Of a stretch of DNA of 64,000 bases, positions 53,725 through 62,692 are shown piece after piece. Made by a program: the position numbers and the translations under genes. Location: the NCBI RefSeq assembly GCF_003026365.1, contig NZ_PYOM01000010.1:124001-188000 (forward strand), given 5' to 3'. Numbering within the stretch: the first letter of the stretch is position 1; each line of letters opens with the position of its first letter. The notes under the pieces were generated by a model that had not been told where the DNA came from, ran no database searches, and saw only the letters and a list, made by a program, of their open reading frames with translations. This DNA is from Photobacterium angustum (GTDB taxonomy: Bacteria; Pseudomonadota; Gammaproteobacteria; Enterobacterales; Vibrionaceae).

Positions 53725-54024
53725 ATGGAGGTTTCCGATTGGTTAGCTTCAATTGCAATATTTATTTCAATCATTTCTGGATGTTTTACATACAAGACGT
53801 ATAAGGAATCAAAAAGATCTAACCTGATTAATGAAATAGCTATCCTCCAAAAAGATTATGATAATTTTGTTGAGCGTTACAGAAATGCATTTATTAATGC
53901 TGAAAACAATAAAGACTTCTCGCAAAGATATTTAGATGAATGTAAAAATGAAGCTGCGGAATATCAAACTAAATATTTAGAAACAGAAGAAAGACTAAAC
54001 ACTCTTAGAGATAAACTTAAATAA
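53725..54024 (+). CDS. Membrane-anchored coiled-coil protein, 99 aa
   Basis: Start ATG 53,725 (MEVSDWLASIAIFISIISGC), a single N-terminal helix, then a long charged helix with coiled-coil heptads (KDYDNFVERYRNAFINAENN, YLETEERLNTLRDKL). It is coupled to the zinc-ribbon membrane gene by a TGA-A-ATG junction. The two probably form one membrane complex. Function unknown. Confidence 0.65.
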   Translation: MEVSDWLASIAIFISIISGCFTYKTYKESKRSNLINEIAILQKDYDNFVERYRNAFINAENNKDFSQRYLDECKNEAAEYQTKYLETEERLNTLRDKLK

Positions 54025-54059
54025 TTCGCCAGTACGCATAAATAGCTTTCATGTTAAAT

Positions 54060-54105
54060 GACCGCCCACAGTGGCGGTCTTTTTGTACCCTAAAGGTACT
54101 TTGTG
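54060..54105 (+). terminator. Terminator of the two-gene membrane cassette
   Basis: GACCGCC cacag TGGCGGTC is followed by TTTTTG, then a second small hairpin GTACCCTAAAGGTAC. The same tandem pair ends the secreted-peptide gene at 9514 on the other strand. Confidence 0.75.
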
Positions 54106-54157
54106 AAGAAGTTACCAATACTTTTCCTAATATCAAACAGCCTGAATAGAGCTGGCT

Positions 54158-54225
54158 ATCTAACAAAGTTTTGTCCAATAACGAGTTTGTTATTTTGACT
54201 AGCTCGTATAATGGACAAGTTAACT
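54158..54225 (+). repeat. 70-bp attC-like hairpin
   Basis: ATCTAAC (54,158-54,164) and GTTAACT (54,219-54,225), with arms AAAGTTTTGTCCAATAACGAG and CTCGTATAATGGACAAG pairing. It has mini-cassette flank CTTTTCCTAATATCAAACAG upstream. It ends the plus-strand run; the next gene is on the opposite strand. Confidence 0.65.
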
Positions 54226-54335
54226 CTACGGATTTGTATTAATACTTGTCTCTGCTCTTTAATTTAGTTTCCAATCAAATAAGATCGTTTATATCTAATT
54301 TAAGGTAACTGTTTCTAACAACATCAGATAATAAT

Positions 54336-54371
54336 AAACCCGTTACATTCTTTATGGTATGTAACGGGTTT
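54336..54371 (-). terminator. Terminator of the GlyGly-CTERM metalloprotease gene
   Basis: AAACCCGTTACAT / ATGTAACGGGTTT is a perfect 13-bp stem with a 10-base loop, 30 bp downstream of the minus-strand stop. On the minus strand TATTATTATC follows. Confidence 0.75.
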
Positions 54372-54400
54372 AGCTTTCGATTTATATATTTTCTATCTGT

Positions 54401-55687
54401 TTACTTCTTTCTACGCCAATACGCAAAAATAGTAATCAAAGCTAGAAAGCCAAGCGATGAACTACCACCACCGCTGCCACCGTTATCAGGCTGTGATTCT
54501 GATTCTGGTTCTGGCTCTGGCTGTGGCTCATTATCTTTAGGTACAGACTTCCATTGTGTATTAACGTCACTCACATTGAACGCACCTTTTAGCACTTCGT
54601 TCGTTGTTTGTGCTACCGCATACACGGTATTTTTCACATCTAAACCGTTTTGGAAGTTTTGGTCAGAAGTAGTCATTAATTCGTGTAATTTGGCAAAGTC
54701 CACACTGATTGTTTTACTTGTTTCATTTTCACCAAGAGAAAAATCAATAGGTGTTAAACCAATACCGTTACCAGCAATAAATAATGTACCTGTATCTTCG
54801 GTTTTACCCGTTCGAGTTACGGTAAAATCAAATTGCTGTGTATTAATATTTTCAGTTACCGCTAATTCTAACGTGCTAGGTGTGCGGTCTTTCATAGTGT
54901 AACCGTCTTGCTGCGTACTGTTGTAGTAACGCTGCATTACTTCACCATTGGGATTTTTACTTTCATCAAGTAAAGGACAGTTAGCCGTACCTGTAATTAA
55001 TGGCAATTTATCTCGTTTCCAAGCACCAGCCACCATGAGTGGTTTAGACCCATCAGCACAAACAGCAGCAGCGCGAGCATTTATATAATATGGATCATCG
55101 TTTGGATCGACAATAGTGAATTCATCTACCTCATGCAATGCACCTAGTGCATGACCAGCTTCGTGAGCAAAAATATGATAATCGCTTTCAGGGAATTGAG
55201 CACCGTACATCGTTTTATAACTCATAGCAATAAAGCGATGTTGACCATATTGGTACAATGGATCTTCATTTGGATTGAATTTAGCATCTGTTTTAGGTTG
55301 AGGCGCACCACCATAATAATTACCCTCAGCTTGAGAAATTACAACCGAAAAAAATGGTTTCTGTTGCCAAGCTAAATCTTCAAGATTACTAAACATCACT
55401 AACGGTAAACTATTTGTATTTACGCTGTCATCATAAGACTCGTAAACAACTTTATCAGCAAATAAATCGATAGTTAAACCGTTACCCTTGTAAATTTCAT
55501 TTGCACTTTTAACATTATTGTAATGACTTACAGTATACAGTGAAGAATCAGGTGTCCCTTTAAACTTCTCATTCAAAATTAACTCAACACCTAAACCATT
55601 TCCTACTTCAACACTAGCTATTGCCATTGGATTAACTAACATTGCAGTTGTCGCAATTAACAGGGATTTATTAATGTAATTTTTCAT
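54401..55687 (-). CDS. Secreted metzincin-type metalloprotease with GlyGly-CTERM anchor
   Basis: 428 aa from the ATG at 55,687, with GGAGAGGCAG ahead of it; the 32 residues upstream in frame are not a signal. Signal peptide 1-25 (MKNYINKSLLIATTAMLVNP). Zinc motif HEAGHALGALHE (residues 175-186), the HExxHxxGxxH/E form of metzincins. A beta-rich region follows and then a Pro/Glu/Ser linker (EPQPEPEPESESQP). It ends in GGSGGGSSSLGFLALITIFAYW and RRKK, a GlyGly-CTERM tripartite signal processed by rhombosortase after type II secretion. It is on the opposite strand to all other cargo genes. Confidence 0.88.
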   Translation of the reverse strand: MKNYINKSLLIATTAMLVNPMAIASVEVGNGLGVELILNEKFKGTPDSSLYTVSHYNNVKSANEIYKGNGLTIDLFADKVVYESYDDSVNTNSLPLVMFSNLEDLAWQQKPFFSVVISQAEGNYYGGAPQPKTDAKFNPNEDPLYQYGQHRFIAMSYKTMYGAQFPESDYHIFAHEAGHALGALHEVDEFTIVDPNDDPYYINARAAAVCADGSKPLMVAGAWKRDKLPLITGTANCPLLDESKNPNGEVMQRYYNSTQQDGYTMKDRTPSTLELAVTENINTQQFDFTVTRTGKTEDTGTLFIAGNGIGLTPIDFSLGENETSKTISVDFAKLHELMTTSDQNFQNGLDVKNTVYAVAQTTNEVLKGAFNVSDVNTQWKSVPKDNEPQPEPEPESESQPDNGGSGGGSSSLGFLALITIFAYWRRKK

Positions 55688-55943
55688 CTGCCTCTCCGTT
55701 GCTATTAATTCCTTGCGTGCAAAATACAGCTTTACTTTCGCTTTTTTAACATCTGCAATCGTGCTTTTATAGTGAAAAATCAATCTAATGAAATAAGAAG
55801 TAACATTTCATTTTATTTTGCGTGACAATTCAAAGGCGGGGAAATTAATATTACTAGCTGATGTTTTGACAGCTCATTAGGCAATTAGTTAATGCGTTGT
55901 CCCATATTTATCCTAACACCTATCAACCCAGATTGAGTTGAAA

Positions 55944-55977
55944 GTCTAACAAGCTTTTGTCCAATAACGTGTTAGTG
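55944..55977 (+). repeat. Minimal attC-like site without core hairpin
   Basis: GTCTAAC (55,944-55,950) and GTTAGTG (55,971-55,977) bound AAGCTTTTGTCCAATAAC in 34 bp. The same truncated layout as 9406-9439, on the other strand. Mini-cassette flank TTATCCTAACACCTATCAAC lies upstream. Confidence 0.5.
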
Positions 55978-56182
55978 GAGTCGGCTGATATGTCTCTGAT
56001 CTACTTTTTCTAATTTCAGTAATGTGAATTTGACATCTATTGGAGACGCGTATTCGAACTACGTCGCAGTTTTCTAATACAGAAAAAGGATAGGATTGAA
56101 TTTGAAAATGAAGCTTACAGCCTGACAGACCAATTATCTTCTCCATTGCTAAAATCAAACTTAGGTAATAGGGAGATCTTAA

Positions 56183-56320
56183 ATGAATATCTTTGAAGAA
56201 AAATTCGTTAATACCGAAATCGATAGAATCTGCGATGTCTGTGGGGAAGAATGTGATGGTCAAGCTTCAACAGCTCATCGAATTGAAAAGCAGGATAGTA
56301 ATTCCAGCCATTTACATTGA
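56183..56320 (+). pseudogene. Truncated zinc-finger-like gene start, 45 aa
   Basis: ATG at 56,183 with GGGAGAT ahead gives MNIFEEKFVNTEIDRICDVC and GEECDGQASTAHRIEKQD, then a stop. The CDVCGEEC pair suggests half of a four-Cys zinc protein, whose second half is absent. On the minus strand the same place holds the tail of a 73-aa frame (56,208-56,429, MDKLAHKRLTTIITLLNKLT) that may be the start of another gene. The two look like pieces joined end to end near the transposon end. Confidence 0.4.
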
Positions 56321-56543
56321 TGTAAAGCGCGCCAGAATTATCTACGGGTAACTTTTCTTCTGGAATTAGCGTTAACTTATTTAGAAGTGTGATAATTGTT
56401 GTTAATCGTTTATGAGCAAGCTTATCCATTCACCCTTATTATTTATGGTGTTTTCGGTCATAAAACACCTCATTCTCGTAGTCATAATCATCTTTGATTA
56501 TGTTGCAGTCAGCGTTGGATGCAATAACATACGGTGCATATAG

Positions 56544-56636
56544 AAAAGGCGAACCACACGGCTCGCCTTTTGTTATTCAAGTGATGTTTCCAACTCGGTT
56601 ATCTGTGATCAAAAAGCGAGCTATAAGGCTCGCTTT
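56544..56636. terminator. Two strong hairpins near the right end
   Basis: AAAAGGCGA accacacggc TCGCCTTTT (56,544-56,572) and AAAAAGCGAGC tataa GGCTCGCTTT (56,611-56,636). Both can act as terminators on either strand and may shield the cargo from gcvP-side transcription, or the reverse. The second resembles the old gcvP terminator in stem sequence. Confidence 0.6.
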
Positions 56637-56652
56637 ATCTATTTAGTGTTAA

Positions 56653-56717
56653 GTCACAAACTTAATTTCAGTCACAGACTTAATTAAGCTACTCACAAAC
56701 TAAATTGTGACATGACA
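56653..56717 (-). repeat. Transposon right end with closely spaced TnsB-type sites
   Basis: GTCACAAACTT (56,653), GTCACAGACTT (56,671), CTCACAAACT (56,692) and the terminal TTGTGACATGACA lie about 18-21 bp apart. Closely packed sites are the mark of Tn7 R. The last base is 56,717 (ACA), followed by ATAGG at 56,718-56,722. Confidence 0.85.
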
Positions 56718-56724
56718 ATAGGCT

Positions 56725-59604
56725 TTAGTCTTCTATATAGTTCTCAATACTTGGGCAAGAACATACAAGATTACGGTCGCCAAATACGTTATCAACACGG
56801 TTAACACTCGGCCAGTATTTCGCTGCTTTGGTGTGTGCTGATGGGAAACAAGCGACTTCACGGCTATAAGCGTGGTTCCACTCTGATTCCATCATATCTA
56901 CTTGGCTGTGCGGTGCGTTAACCAGTGGATTATCGTCTAATGGCCACTCGCCAGATTGAACAAGGTTGATTTCTTCTTTAATCGCAATCATCGCGTCACA
57001 GAAGCGATCAAGCTCTGTAATGTTTTCAGATTCAGTAGGCTCAATCATTAATGTACCAGCAACAGGGAACGACATGGTTGGCGCATGGAAGCCATAATCC
57101 ATTAATCGTTTTGCGATATCTTCTTCTGAAATACCAGAGGCATCTTTGATTGGACGTAAATCAATAATACATTCGTGTGCAATACGGCCTTCAGTACCAC
57201 GGTATAAAACAGGGTAGTGTGGGCGAAGGCGTTCCATCACGTAGTTTGCATTTAAGATCGCAAGTTCAGTGGCTTGGGTTAAACCTTGTTCTCCCATCAT
57301 CGCAATGTAAGCGTAAGAGATCGGTAAAATAGATGCTGAACCTAATGCTGCCGCAGATACGGCATATTGTAGTTCATCGCTATTTGTATCTTCAACATGT
57401 CCCGGTAAGAACGGTGTAAGGTGCGACTTAACACCAATAGGTCCCATACCTGGGCCGCCGCCTCCGTGAGGAATACAGAAGGTTTTGTGTAGGTTTAAGT
57501 GAGAAACATCTGAACCAATAAAGCCTGGGCTAGTTAAACCAACTTGCGCGTTCATGTTGGCACCATCAAGGTAAACCTGACCGCCAGCTTCATGGACAAG
57601 ATCACACACTTCTTGTACTGCTTCTTCATACACGCCATGGGTAGACGGGTAGGTGATCATGATACATGACAGCGCATCACGGTGTTTTTCGATTTTGGCT
57701 TTTAGATCATCAATATCGATATTACCTAACTCATCACAGCCAACCACCACTACTTTCATCGAAACCATTGCCGCAGACGCTGGGTTAGTACCGTGCGCAG
57801 AGCTTGGGATCAAACAAACATTACGGTGGCTATCGCCATTGGCTTCATGGTAACGCTGAATAGCGATTAGACCTGCATATTCACCTTGTGCACCAGAGTT
57901 TGGTTGTAGCGAGAACGCATCATAACCTGTGATTGAGCACAGCATTTCAGATAGGTTTTTAGCTAATTCTTGATAACCTGATGTTTGTGCTTGTGGCGCA
58001 AATGGGTGCAGTTGTCCAAACTCAGGCCAAGTGACAGGGATCATTTCTGCTACTGCATTAAGCTTCATGGTACAGCTACCCAATGGGATCATGCCGTGAG
58101 TTAATGAGTAGTCTTTGTTTTCTAGCTGCTTCATGTAACGCATCATTTGTGTTTCGCTATGGTAGCGGTTAAACACAGAGTGGGTTAGGTATGCACTGCT
58201 TCGGCGACACGCTGGTGGAATAGCTGCGAACTCATCCGCGGCAATGTCATCACTGAACATCGACACTTTAAGATCTTGATTGGTAAATAAGCCAAGTAGC
58301 TGCTCGATATCTTCAGCAAGGGTGGTTTCATCAATACTGATACCCAACTTATTGCTGTATTTACGAAGGTTAATACCTGCATCAAGTGCTTTTTGATATA
58401 ACGCGTTGGTTTTATTGCCTGTTTTGATTGTTAGCGTGTCGAAGAAGTGTTGGTTTTCTAGTTCAAAACCATTATTGCGTAAACCAGCAGCTAAAACTGC
58501 TGTAAAGTGGTGAACGCGACGACCAATTTTCTTTAAGCCTTCAGGACCATGGTACAGGGCGTAAAACGCAGCCATGTTGGCAAGCAGTGCCTGCGCTGTA
58601 CAAATGTTAGATGTCGCTTTTTCACGGCGGATATGTTGTTCACGGGTTTGCATTGCCATACGTAGGGCTTGATTGCCTTTGGCATCTTTAGATACGCCAA
58701 TTACACGACCCGGCATCGTACGCTTGTGTTTATCTTTGGTTGCCATAAAGCCAGCATGTGGACCACCAAAGCCCATAGGTACACCAAAGCGTTGAGCACT
58801 ACCAATAACCACATCTGCGCCCATTTCACCCGGTGCTTTTAGTACAGTCAATGCTAGTAGATCAGATGCCACCGCCACTAATGTTTTCTTATCATGTGCC
58901 GCGTCAATGATGTCAGTAAGATCGACTAATTCGCCGTTGCTGGCAGGGTATTGCAGTAAAGCACCGAATACATCGTGTTTCGCAAGATCTTCTGCACTGC
59001 CTGTAATGATCTCAAAGCCAACGTATTTTGCACGTGTAGTAACAACATCAATGGTTTGAGGGTGAAGATCGGTTGAAATGAAAAACGCATTGCTTTTGTT
59101 TTTACCCGCGCGCTTACATAGCGTCATCGCTTCTGCTGCGGCAGTGGCTTCATCAAGCAGTGATGCATTAGCCAGCTCCATGGCGGTTAGATCCATGATC
59201 ATTTGCTGATAGTTAAGCAGAGATTCTAAACGGCCCTGAGAGATTTCTGGTTGGTAAGGGGTATAAGCGGTATACCAGCCTGGGTTTTCTAATACATTAC
59301 GAAGAATAACATTTGGGGTAAACGTGTTGTAATAACCCTGACCAATATAACTTTTATTGATGATATTTTTGCCAGCGATCTGCTTAAGTTCTGCCAGCAT
59401 TGCCGCTTCACTTTGTGCCTGTGGTAATGTCATCGGCTCTGTTAAACGAATGGAAGCGGGAACGGTTTGCGCTATAAGCTGGTCAATACTACCGACACCT
59501 ATAGTTTCTAACATTCGCTGTTGTTCGAGTGCATTAGGGCCATTATGGCGATGTGAAAAATCGTTATCGTCACTGAGAGCTTGAAGAAAAGTAGTATTGG
59601 TCAT
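56725..59604 (-). CDS. gcvP: Glycine dehydrogenase (decarboxylating), P protein
   Basis: 959 aa, the full length of the homodimer-type P protein. PLP-site motif [19 protein letters not shown] with the Schiff-base Lys, plus conserved [12 protein letters not shown] start and [19 protein letters not shown]. It decarboxylates glycine and loads the aminomethyl group on lipoyl-GcvH. It follows gcvH by 120 bp with a hairpin in between. The Tn7-like element begins 2 bp beyond the stop codon, so the coding sequence is intact but has lost its own terminator. Its 3' end is the likely TnsD recognition sequence. Confidence 0.97.
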   Translation of the reverse strand: MTNTTFLQALSDDNDFSHRHNGPNALEQQRMLETIGVGSIDQLIAQTVPASIRLTEPMTLPQAQSEAAMLAELKQIAGKNIINKSYIGQGYYNTFTPNVILRNVLENPGWYTAYTPYQPEISQGRLESLLNYQQMIMDLTAMELANASLLDEATAAAEAMTLCKRAGKNKSNAFFISTDLHPQTIDVVTTRAKYVGFEIITGSAEDLAKHDVFGALLQYPASNGELVDLTDIIDAAHDKKTLVAVASDLLALTVLKAPGEMGADVVIGSAQRFGVPMGFGGPHAGFMATKDKHKRTMPGRVIGVSKDAKGNQALRMAMQTREQHIRREKATSNICTAQALLANMAAFYALYHGPEGLKKIGRRVHHFTAVLAAGLRNNGFELENQHFFDTLTIKTGNKTNALYQKALDAGINLRKYSNKLGISIDETTLAEDIEQLLGLFTNQDLKVSMFSDDIAADEFAAIPPACRRSSAYLTHSVFNRYHSETQMMRYMKQLENKDYSLTHGMIPLGSCTMKLNAVAEMIPVTWPEFGQLHPFAPQAQTSGYQELAKNLSEMLCSITGYDAFSLQPNSGAQGEYAGLIAIQRYHEANGDSHRNVCLIPSSAHGTNPASAAMVSMKVVVVGCDELGNIDIDDLKAKIEKHRDALSCIMITYPSTHGVYEEAVQEVCDLVHEAGGQVYLDGANMNAQVGLTSPGFIGSDVSHLNLHKTFCIPHGGGGPGMGPIGVKSHLTPFLPGHVEDTNSDELQYAVSAAALGSASILPISYAYIAMMGEQGLTQATELAILNANYVMERLRPHYPVLYRGTEGRIAHECIIDLRPIKDASGISEEDIAKRLMDYGFHAPTMSFPVAGTLMIEPTESENITELDRFCDAMIAIKEEINLVQSGEWPLDDNPLVNAPHSQVDMMESEWNHAYSREVACFPSAHTKAAKYWPSVNRVDNVFGDRNLVCSCPSIENYIED

Positions 59605-59685
59605 GGTTCTTTCCTGAACGTTGTCCTAATTACCATTGTCTGGCTTTAGGGATATTCATCGGTAATGCTGTAAATGGCAAAGCAA

Positions 59686-59719
59686 CAAAGATCGAGTGTT
59701 GTACCCGATCTTTGTTTTT
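59686..59719 (-). terminator. Hairpin between gcvH and gcvP
   Basis: CAAAGATCG gtgttgta-type loop CGATCTTTG gives a 9-bp stem just after the gcvH stop. No long U-run follows on the minus strand, so it may lower gcvP expression or protect gcvH RNA and need not be a full stop. Confidence 0.5.
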
Positions 59720-59724
59720 ATAAT

Positions 59725-60105
59725 TTAGTCTTCTTCAATTGAAGCAAGATAGGTTTCAGCATCAATTAATGTTGCCAATTCATCAGAATCGTTAAGCTTG
59801 ATGGTTGCAATCCAACCGCCTTCATAAGGTTCTTCATTAACCAGTTCAGGGCTGTCTTCTAAATCTTCATTGATCGCAACAATTTCACCTGTGATAGGGG
59901 CGTAAATGTCGGAAGCGGCTTTTACTGATTCCACTAAAGAGAAGGCATCACCCGCATCTGTTGTGTCACCAACTTCAGGTAAATCAACAAATACCACATC
60001 GCCTAATAAACCCTGCGCATGAGCAGAAATACCAACCGTCACTGTTCCATCACCGTTATCACGGATCCATTCGTGGCTACTGGTAAACTTTAATGTTGAT
60101 TCCAT
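59725..60105 (-). CDS. gcvH: Glycine cleavage system H protein
   Basis: 126 aa from the ATG at 60,105 with AAGGAG at the right distance; a longer frame to 60,168 has no ribosome site. [20 protein letters not shown] start and the lipoyl-lysine motif [20 protein letters not shown] identify it. It carries the aminomethyl group from GcvP to GcvT and the reduced lipoyl group to dihydrolipoamide dehydrogenase. Confidence 0.97.
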   Translation of the reverse strand: MESTLKFTSSHEWIRDNGDGTVTVGISAHAQGLLGDVVFVDLPEVGDTTDAGDAFSLVESVKAASDIYAPITGEIVAINEDLEDSPELVNEEPYEGGWIATIKLNDSDELATLIDAETYLASIEED

Positions 60106-60456
60106 GTTTGTACTCCTTAACCCACCGGTTATATGGTTATTTGATAAAAGTTTCTTATAGTGGAACACGTTTTCAATATCTATTATGTGATTCTACGCAA
60201 ACGTTTGCTATTTGTCATGTTGATTTGTTGCTAACATAGTTATACTAAGTTTAAATTTAGTTAATAAACGCTGATTTTCATCACTAAATCCATAATATTA
60301 CCTATTTATAAATGGATTTAACGATAATGTATGCCTCATAGGTAACATTTTTTTAAAAAAGATCATGACTTTGTGATGTGAGTTTTATTAAGTTTCCTAT
60401 AAGAAACTATGATGAAGGTCGAGGGTTATGGGGATTGAGTTGAAGAAGGAAGTGAT
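60106..60456. promoter_or_regulatory. Divergent gcvH / regulator promoter region
   Basis: 351 bp, AT-rich, holding promoters of gcvH (minus) and of the XRE-cupin gene (plus). I looked for a glycine riboswitch (GGAGA / CCGGA-type tandem) and did not find one. A direct role of the XRE-cupin protein at this site is likely by position only. Confidence 0.45.
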
Positions 60457-61083
60457 ATGACAGATGAATATATCCACGATGTTTATCCATCGATGCGGAT
60501 CGAAAAAACTCAAGCCGCAGAGCATATTGCGCCTTTAAAGTTAGGTGAGAGGCTAAAAGAAATTCGTGTTTCTTTAGGTCTAACCCTTGAAGAAGCCAGT
60601 AAACGTACAGGACTTGCACGTTCAACCTTGTCAAAGATTGAAAACGAGCAAATATCACCTACGTTTCAAGCGATGCAGAAACTTGCTACGGGATTGGCTA
60701 TCGATATTCCCCAACTTTTTGAACCACCTAAAACCATTACAGCCTCGGGCAGACGTGATATTACGCGCTATGGTGAAGGTCGACCTCATCCCACTTCAAC
60801 CTATGAACATGAACTGCTTGCCACCCAATTAACTAATAAAAGGATGATGCCGTTTAAATCACATGTGCGCGCACGATCTTTTGATGATTATAGTGAGTGG
60901 ATCCGCCATGACGGCGAGGAGTTCTTATTGGTACTAAAAGGCGAAATCACTTTTTTCTCTGAATTTTATGAGCCGATTCATTTAGTCGAAGGGGATTCAG
61001 CCTATTACGACGCGACAATGGGTCACATGCTGACATCTGTTAGTGAAGAGGATGCGTTAATTCTTTGGGTGACAGCATCTTAA
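60457..61083 (+). CDS. XRE-family regulator with cupin domain
   Basis: 208 aa, AAGGAAG ahead of the ATG. HTH_3 at residues about 29-85 (LGERLKEIRVSLGLTLEEAS, RTGLARSTLSKIENEQISPT) and a C-terminal cupin (about 130-205, DYSEWIRHDGEEFLLVLKGE). The same type of regulator lies between gcvH and gcvT in V. cholerae. It probably controls the gcv genes in response to glycine or a one-carbon metabolite bound by the cupin. Confidence 0.9.
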   Translation: MTDEYIHDVYPSMRIEKTQAAEHIAPLKLGERLKEIRVSLGLTLEEASKRTGLARSTLSKIENEQISPTFQAMQKLATGLAIDIPQLFEPPKTITASGRRDITRYGEGRPHPTSTYEHELLATQLTNKRMMPFKSHVRARSFDDYSEWIRHDGEEFLLVLKGEITFFSEFYEPIHLVEGDSAYYDATMGHMLTSVSEEDALILWVTAS

Positions 61084-61168
61084 TGTCATCGAACGGTTTA
61101 TAGCATCAACCAGTTTTACAATTACGTTACCATTTACATGGACACCAACTAGATAACGGAGTGCAACT

Positions 61169-62287
61169 ATGTCTCAACAACTTAAGCAGACCCCATTACA
61201 TGGCTTACACATTGAAATGGGAGCGAAAATGGTGCCATTTGCTGGCTATGATATGCCTGTGCAATATGGCTTAGGGGTAAAAAAAGAGCATATACATTGT
61301 CGTGATTCTGCTGGGTTGTTCGATGTATCACACATGGGGCAAGTGCGCTTAAAAGGGCAACATGCCGCTACATTATTAGAAACATTAGTACCTGTTGATA
61401 TTGTTGATTTACCTGAAGGTAAACAGCGTTATGCCGTATTTACTAATGAAAATGGCGGTATTGAAGATGATCTAATGGTGACAAATTTTGGTGATCATCT
61501 TTTCCTTGTTGTGAATGCGGCCTGTAAAGAACAAGATATTGCCCATTTAAAAGCCCATTTAAAAGATGGCGTTGAATTAGAAGTGATTGAAGATCGCGCA
61601 CTACTAGCCTTACAAGGTCCTAAGGCTGCGTTGGTACTCGCTGAGTTAAACCCTGCGGTTAGTGATATGGTGTTTATGGATGCGGCTAAAGTGACGTTAT
61701 TGGGCGTTGAATGTTACGTCAGCCGTTCAGGGTATACGGGTGAAGATGGTTATGAAATCTCAGTACCTAATGATAAAGCCGAAGAATTAGCACGCGCGTT
61801 GCTAGCGTTTAATGAAGTGGAATGGATTGGTCTTGGGGCGAGAGATTCATTACGTTTAGAGTGCGGATTATGTTTATATGGGCACGATCTAGATCCTACG
61901 ACTACGCCATTTGAAGCAAGCTTAATGTGGGCAATTACGCCAAGTCGTCGTGCTGGTGGTGTGCGTGAAGGTGGTTTTCCCGGTGCTGATATTATTTTGG
62001 AGCAACTACAAACTAAACAAGTTTCAAGAAAACGTGTTGGGTTAGTGGGGCAATCAAAAGCGCCTGTACGAGAAGGGACAAAGTTATTTGATGCTGAAGA
62101 CAATGAAATTGGCATTGTAACGAGTGGAACATTTGGCCCAACGAAAGGTATTCCTGTTGCAATGGGGTATATTGCAACAGAAGCTAATAAGCTTGGTGAA
62201 ACGGTATACGCTGAGGTTCGAGGTAAGAAGTTGCCTATGACGATCGAGAAAATGCCATTTGTACCCCAACGTTACTATCGTGGTTAA
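61169..62287 (+). CDS. gcvT: Aminomethyltransferase, T protein
   Basis: 372 aa. GcvT marks: TPLHGLHIEMGAKMVPFAGY start, FDVSHMGQVRLKG, SRSGYTGEDGYEISVP (folate site) and LGARDSLRLECGLCLYGHD. It releases ammonia from the aminomethyl group on GcvH and gives methylene-tetrahydrofolate. GGAG precedes the ATG. It is co-directional with the XRE gene and possibly co-transcribed across an 85-bp gap. Confidence 0.97.
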   Translation: MSQQLKQTPLHGLHIEMGAKMVPFAGYDMPVQYGLGVKKEHIHCRDSAGLFDVSHMGQVRLKGQHAATLLETLVPVDIVDLPEGKQRYAVFTNENGGIEDDLMVTNFGDHLFLVVNAACKEQDIAHLKAHLKDGVELEVIEDRALLALQGPKAALVLAELNPAVSDMVFMDAAKVTLLGVECYVSRSGYTGEDGYEISVPNDKAEELARALLAFNEVEWIGLGARDSLRLECGLCLYGHDLDPTTTPFEASLMWAITPSRRAGGVREGGFPGADIILEQLQTKQVSRKRVGLVGQSKAPVREGTKLFDAEDNEIGIVTSGTFGPTKGIPVAMGYIATEANKLGETVYAEVRGKKLPMTIEKMPFVPQRYYRG

Positions 62288-62345
62288 ATAGGCATTTTGA
62301 CTGAATGATTATGGCAAGACGTTTTCGTTACGTCTTGCTTATTTC

Positions 62346-62510
62346 TTATCGTGCAGTGACTGCTTTATAAGCCGATTGGAATAGTAGTGTAAAACCCTCT
62401 TTTGAAAGGTCTTTTACAGTCAAGCCTGTTTCATTCAAGCGGCGGTAGCACTCATTCAGTGCGGTAATGAAGAGTTCTTTGTCAATGGCGTTATTTTTTG
62501 TTGATTTCAT
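62346..62510 (-). CDS. Small conserved-looking protein, 54 aa
   Basis: ATG 62,510 behind GGTGAAG. MKSTKNNAIDKELFITALNE, CYRRLNETGLTVKDLSKEGF and TLLFQSAYKAVTAR form three helices with no Cys pair or signal. Good coding pattern and ribosome site, so probably real although short. It lies on the minus strand between gcvT and the peptidase. Not recognised. Confidence 0.6.
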   Translation of the reverse strand: MKSTKNNAIDKELFITALNECYRRLNETGLTVKDLSKEGFTLLFQSAYKAVTAR

Positions 62511-62636
62511 TTTCTTCACCCTAGGTCATATCTAATCCAAACTTGCTGAATCCTTACATAAGAAACTTGAATAAAAACTGAATGAGAATGCGTACTTGCA
62601 AGTAATTGACATTAAATTTACTTTTGCGTCTAAAAA

Positions 62637-62668
62637 AATAGGCATTAAGGTGATCTTAATGCCTATTT
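62637..62668 (-). terminator. Terminator of the M20 peptidase gene
   Basis: AATAGGCATTAAG gtgat CTTAATGCCTATT is a perfect 13-bp stem with A and T runs on both sides, 25 bp downstream of the minus-strand stop. Confidence 0.88.
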
Positions 62669-62692
62669 TTGTGCAACTAAACCTCGATAAGG

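Larger units (their letters stand above)
31522..56717. mobile_element. Complete Tn7-like transposon inserted just downstream of gcvP (25.2 kb)
   Basis: The ends read TGTTATAAG...TTGTGAC (left) and, reversed, TGTCATGTC...TTGTGAG (right), with TTGTGA at the same offset. Both are flanked by ATAGG. Internal TnsB-type repeats (consensus AGTTTGTGAC) occur at both ends: three widely spaced on the left, three or four closely spaced on the right. tnsA, tnsB, tnsC, tniQ and tnsD form one minus-strand operon running toward the left end. The cargo between tnsA and the right end is mostly plus-strand cassettes bounded by attC-like sites, with several likely defence genes. The element inserts 2 bp past the gcvP stop, so TnsD probably reads the 3' end of gcvP. 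No CRISPR-Cas genes are carried. Confidence 0.92.

Noticed and set aside
54354..54902. 182-aa plus-strand frame over the metalloprotease 3' end
   Set aside because: It reads through the perfect terminator stem and the reverse of the Pro/Glu linker; a shadow of the GlyGly-CTERM gene.
55946..56263. 105-aa minus-strand frame near the right end
   Set aside because: It crosses a minimal attC site and shows no family pattern; it may contain decayed coding DNA, but I cannot support a gene.
31522..56717. A CRISPR-associated transposon (CAST)
   Set aside because: TnsABC and a short TniQ fit, but there are no cas genes, no repeat-spacer array and no guide-like repeat in or near the element.
60106..60456. 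Glycine riboswitch upstream of gcvH or the regulator
   Set aside because: No tandem aptamer-like conserved cores were seen in this gap or in the 85 bp ahead of gcvT.
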